Positions 42,080 through 42,659 of a stretch of DNA of 42,659 nucleotides are shown here, one piece after another. The translations under genes were made by a program, and so were the position numbers. Origin of the DNA: Natrialba swarupiae (GTDB lineage: Archaea; Halobacteriota; Halobacteria; Halobacteriales; Natrialbaceae); assembly GCF_008245225.1 (NCBI RefSeq), contig NZ_VTAW01000030.1, forward strand, positions 1 through 42,659. The letters are read 5' to 3'. Below the pieces are notes generated by a model. That model made no database searches. It had not been told where the DNA came from and worked only from the letters and a program-made list of their open reading frames with translations. Numbering within the stretch: the stretch's first letter is position 1; each line of letters begins with the position of its first letter.

Positions 42080-42465
42080 AGCACCTCCTCAGCTGGTGTT
42101 CGGCCATTGAGCGCTTGGTTCGGTCGATCGTGGTTATAGTGGTGTCTGAAGCGTCTGAGCCAGCGTCTTGCACTGGCAGGACTGCCCCGCCAGAAGGAGT
42201 GAAAGCAGTCGATCGGCATTGAGACAGTTTGAAACCACTTTTCGACGTAGTTTCGGTCGGTGTCGTTGAGCTGACCGCTCAATTCGTGACGCGCGAGGGC
42301 AGTCAGATAGCCGCCAGCATCGACGAGAAACTCTGATACGGATTGCTGTAACGATTTACCGGCGAAACCGCGACCAGTCTGCGGTTTCGCCGGTGATGAC
42401 TGACAGTAAACCGTATGAGTCGTCGAGATCGTGTTTCTCGGTGAGTCGGTGTAAGAACGCCGTCC
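42080..42465 (-). pseudogene. IS6-family transposase remnant split by a MITE
   Basis: Minus-strand codons read AFLHRLTEKHDLDDS, then, after a 79-bp insert, EFLVDAGGYLTALARHELSG, VEKWFQTVSMPIDCFH and RWLRRFRHHYNHDRPNQALN, the catalytic C-terminal half of a haloarchaeal IS6 transposase. It is truncated at about 42465 where hairpin DNA begins, interrupted at Ser by the element at 42337-42415, and its stop was separated by the IS701 element. It is therefore non-functional. Confidence 0.85.
42337..42415. repeat. Family I MITE-like element, copy C (79 bp)
   Basis: Ends TACGGATTGCTGTA and GACAGTAAACCGTA, flanked by TGA/TGA (42334-42336, 42416-42418). The central hairpin is perfect, GGCGAAACCGC / GCGGTTTCGCC around GACCAGTCT, an identical loop to copy A. 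It is inserted in the IS6 transposase remnant; removing it plus one TGA restores the reading frame LDDSEFLVDAG. Confidence 0.92.
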
Positions 42466-42565
42466 TCAGAAATCAGAGATTTCTGATGGGCTGCACGAGA
42501 ACTCCGTTCTCGTGAACGCCGCGGGGTCAGTCCCGCGGCGTTGACGAGACCCATAGCGTCTCGTT
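42466..42565. repeat. Array of four consecutive perfect hairpins
   Basis: Stem 1 TCAGAAATC/GATTTCTGA (42466-42486, 3-nt loop); stem 2 CACGAGAAC/GTTCTCGTG (42494-42514, 3-nt loop); stem 3 AACGCCGCGGG/CCCGCGGCGTT (42515-42542); stem 4 ACGAGAC/GTCTCGT (42544-42564). Together they cover almost all of 100 bp. It may be the end of another mobile element, for example the 3' region of an IS200/IS605 (TnpB) element with its overlapping RNA, but no TnpB sequence is recognisable in the window. Confidence 0.8.
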
Positions 42566-42659
42566 CGCACACCAGAACGCTTGAGTGGTCAGCATAACTT
42601 TTGAATATCCGGGAGGAATGTTTTGATCCAGTTGTCGGCGAAGCTGACGCGTTTGGATA

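Noticed and set aside
42303-42572. 89-codon minus-strand frame across the hairpin array and MITE
   Set aside because: It runs through four palindromes and a mobile element; the translation is Arg/Ser-rich and mirrors the repeats, so it is a by-product of GC-rich palindromic DNA.
1-42659. CRISPR array, rRNA, tRNA, replication origin
   Set aside because: No regularly spaced repeats, no cloverleaf or rRNA-like stretch, and no ORB/Cdc6 features were seen on either strand.

Overview
The window is a gene-dense, high-GC chromosomal segment of a halophilic archaeon (class Halobacteria). It most resembles the Natrialba/Natrinema/Haloterrigena group. The proteins are very acidic, CTCGAG is very frequent, and many genes look leaderless, with an archaeal TATA box about 26-30 nt before the start codon. 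Other haloarchaeal marks are Tat-type lipoproteins, HTH-10 (Bat-type) regulators, a SAMP1/MoaD-like modifier, a radical-SAM archaeosine enzyme (RaSEA), a geranylgeranyl-reductase-like flavoprotein and small CPxCG zinc-finger proteins. No tRNA, rRNA or CRISPR array was seen.

Layout. 1-7.5 kb: serine biosynthesis (serA, and a serB-like phosphatase), an EamA exporter, an MscS channel, a soluble PAS histidine kinase and a cyclase-family hydrolase. 7.7-13 kb: small haloarchaeal proteins, a SAMP1-like ubiquitin-fold protein, AzlC/AzlD branched-chain amino acid exporter subunits (azlC carries an exact 51-bp tandem duplication), a flavin-binding PNPOx-like protein and a 49-residue zinc ribbon. 13-18.5 kb: two transcription regulators, then a compact minus-strand operon for Fe(III)-siderophore-type uptake: binding protein, permease, FAD oxidoreductase, ATPase. 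18.7-24.1 kb: a methyltransferase, a small S14-like protein that has lost most zinc ligands, two membrane proteins, an aldehyde:ferredoxin oxidoreductase and a DUF1328 peptide. 24.2-28.4 kb: a LOV-domain Bat-type regulator, a small zinc finger, RaSEA and a second methyltransferase. 28.5-34.4 kb: metX-metY behind a palindromic operator candidate, an MFS transporter, a blue-copper lipoprotein and a rhodanese/metallo-beta-lactamase fusion. 34.5-40.6 kb: a low-GC orphan membrane protein between two repeat elements, a SpoIIM-domain protein, a MATE transporter, a geranylgeranyl-reductase family protein and a cupin.

The right end (40.8-42.66 kb) is a nest of mobile DNA. An IS701-type insertion sequence with a 6-bp target duplication (TAGTTC) sits at the stop codon of an older IS6-family transposase. 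That IS6 gene is itself split by a 79-bp MITE with a 3-bp target duplication and ends at a run of four back-to-back perfect hairpins.

The most distinctive non-coding signal is two small palindromic repeat families. Family I is about 72-79 bp, with TACGG ends, 3-bp TGA/TCA target duplications and a central hairpin whose stem covaries between copies. It occurs near 20.2, 35.2 and 42.3 kb, with a degenerate copy near 18.7 kb. Family II is 88 bp with CTAG ends and two copies, near 0.1 and 34.5 kb. Several copies lie exactly at stop codons of neighbouring genes.
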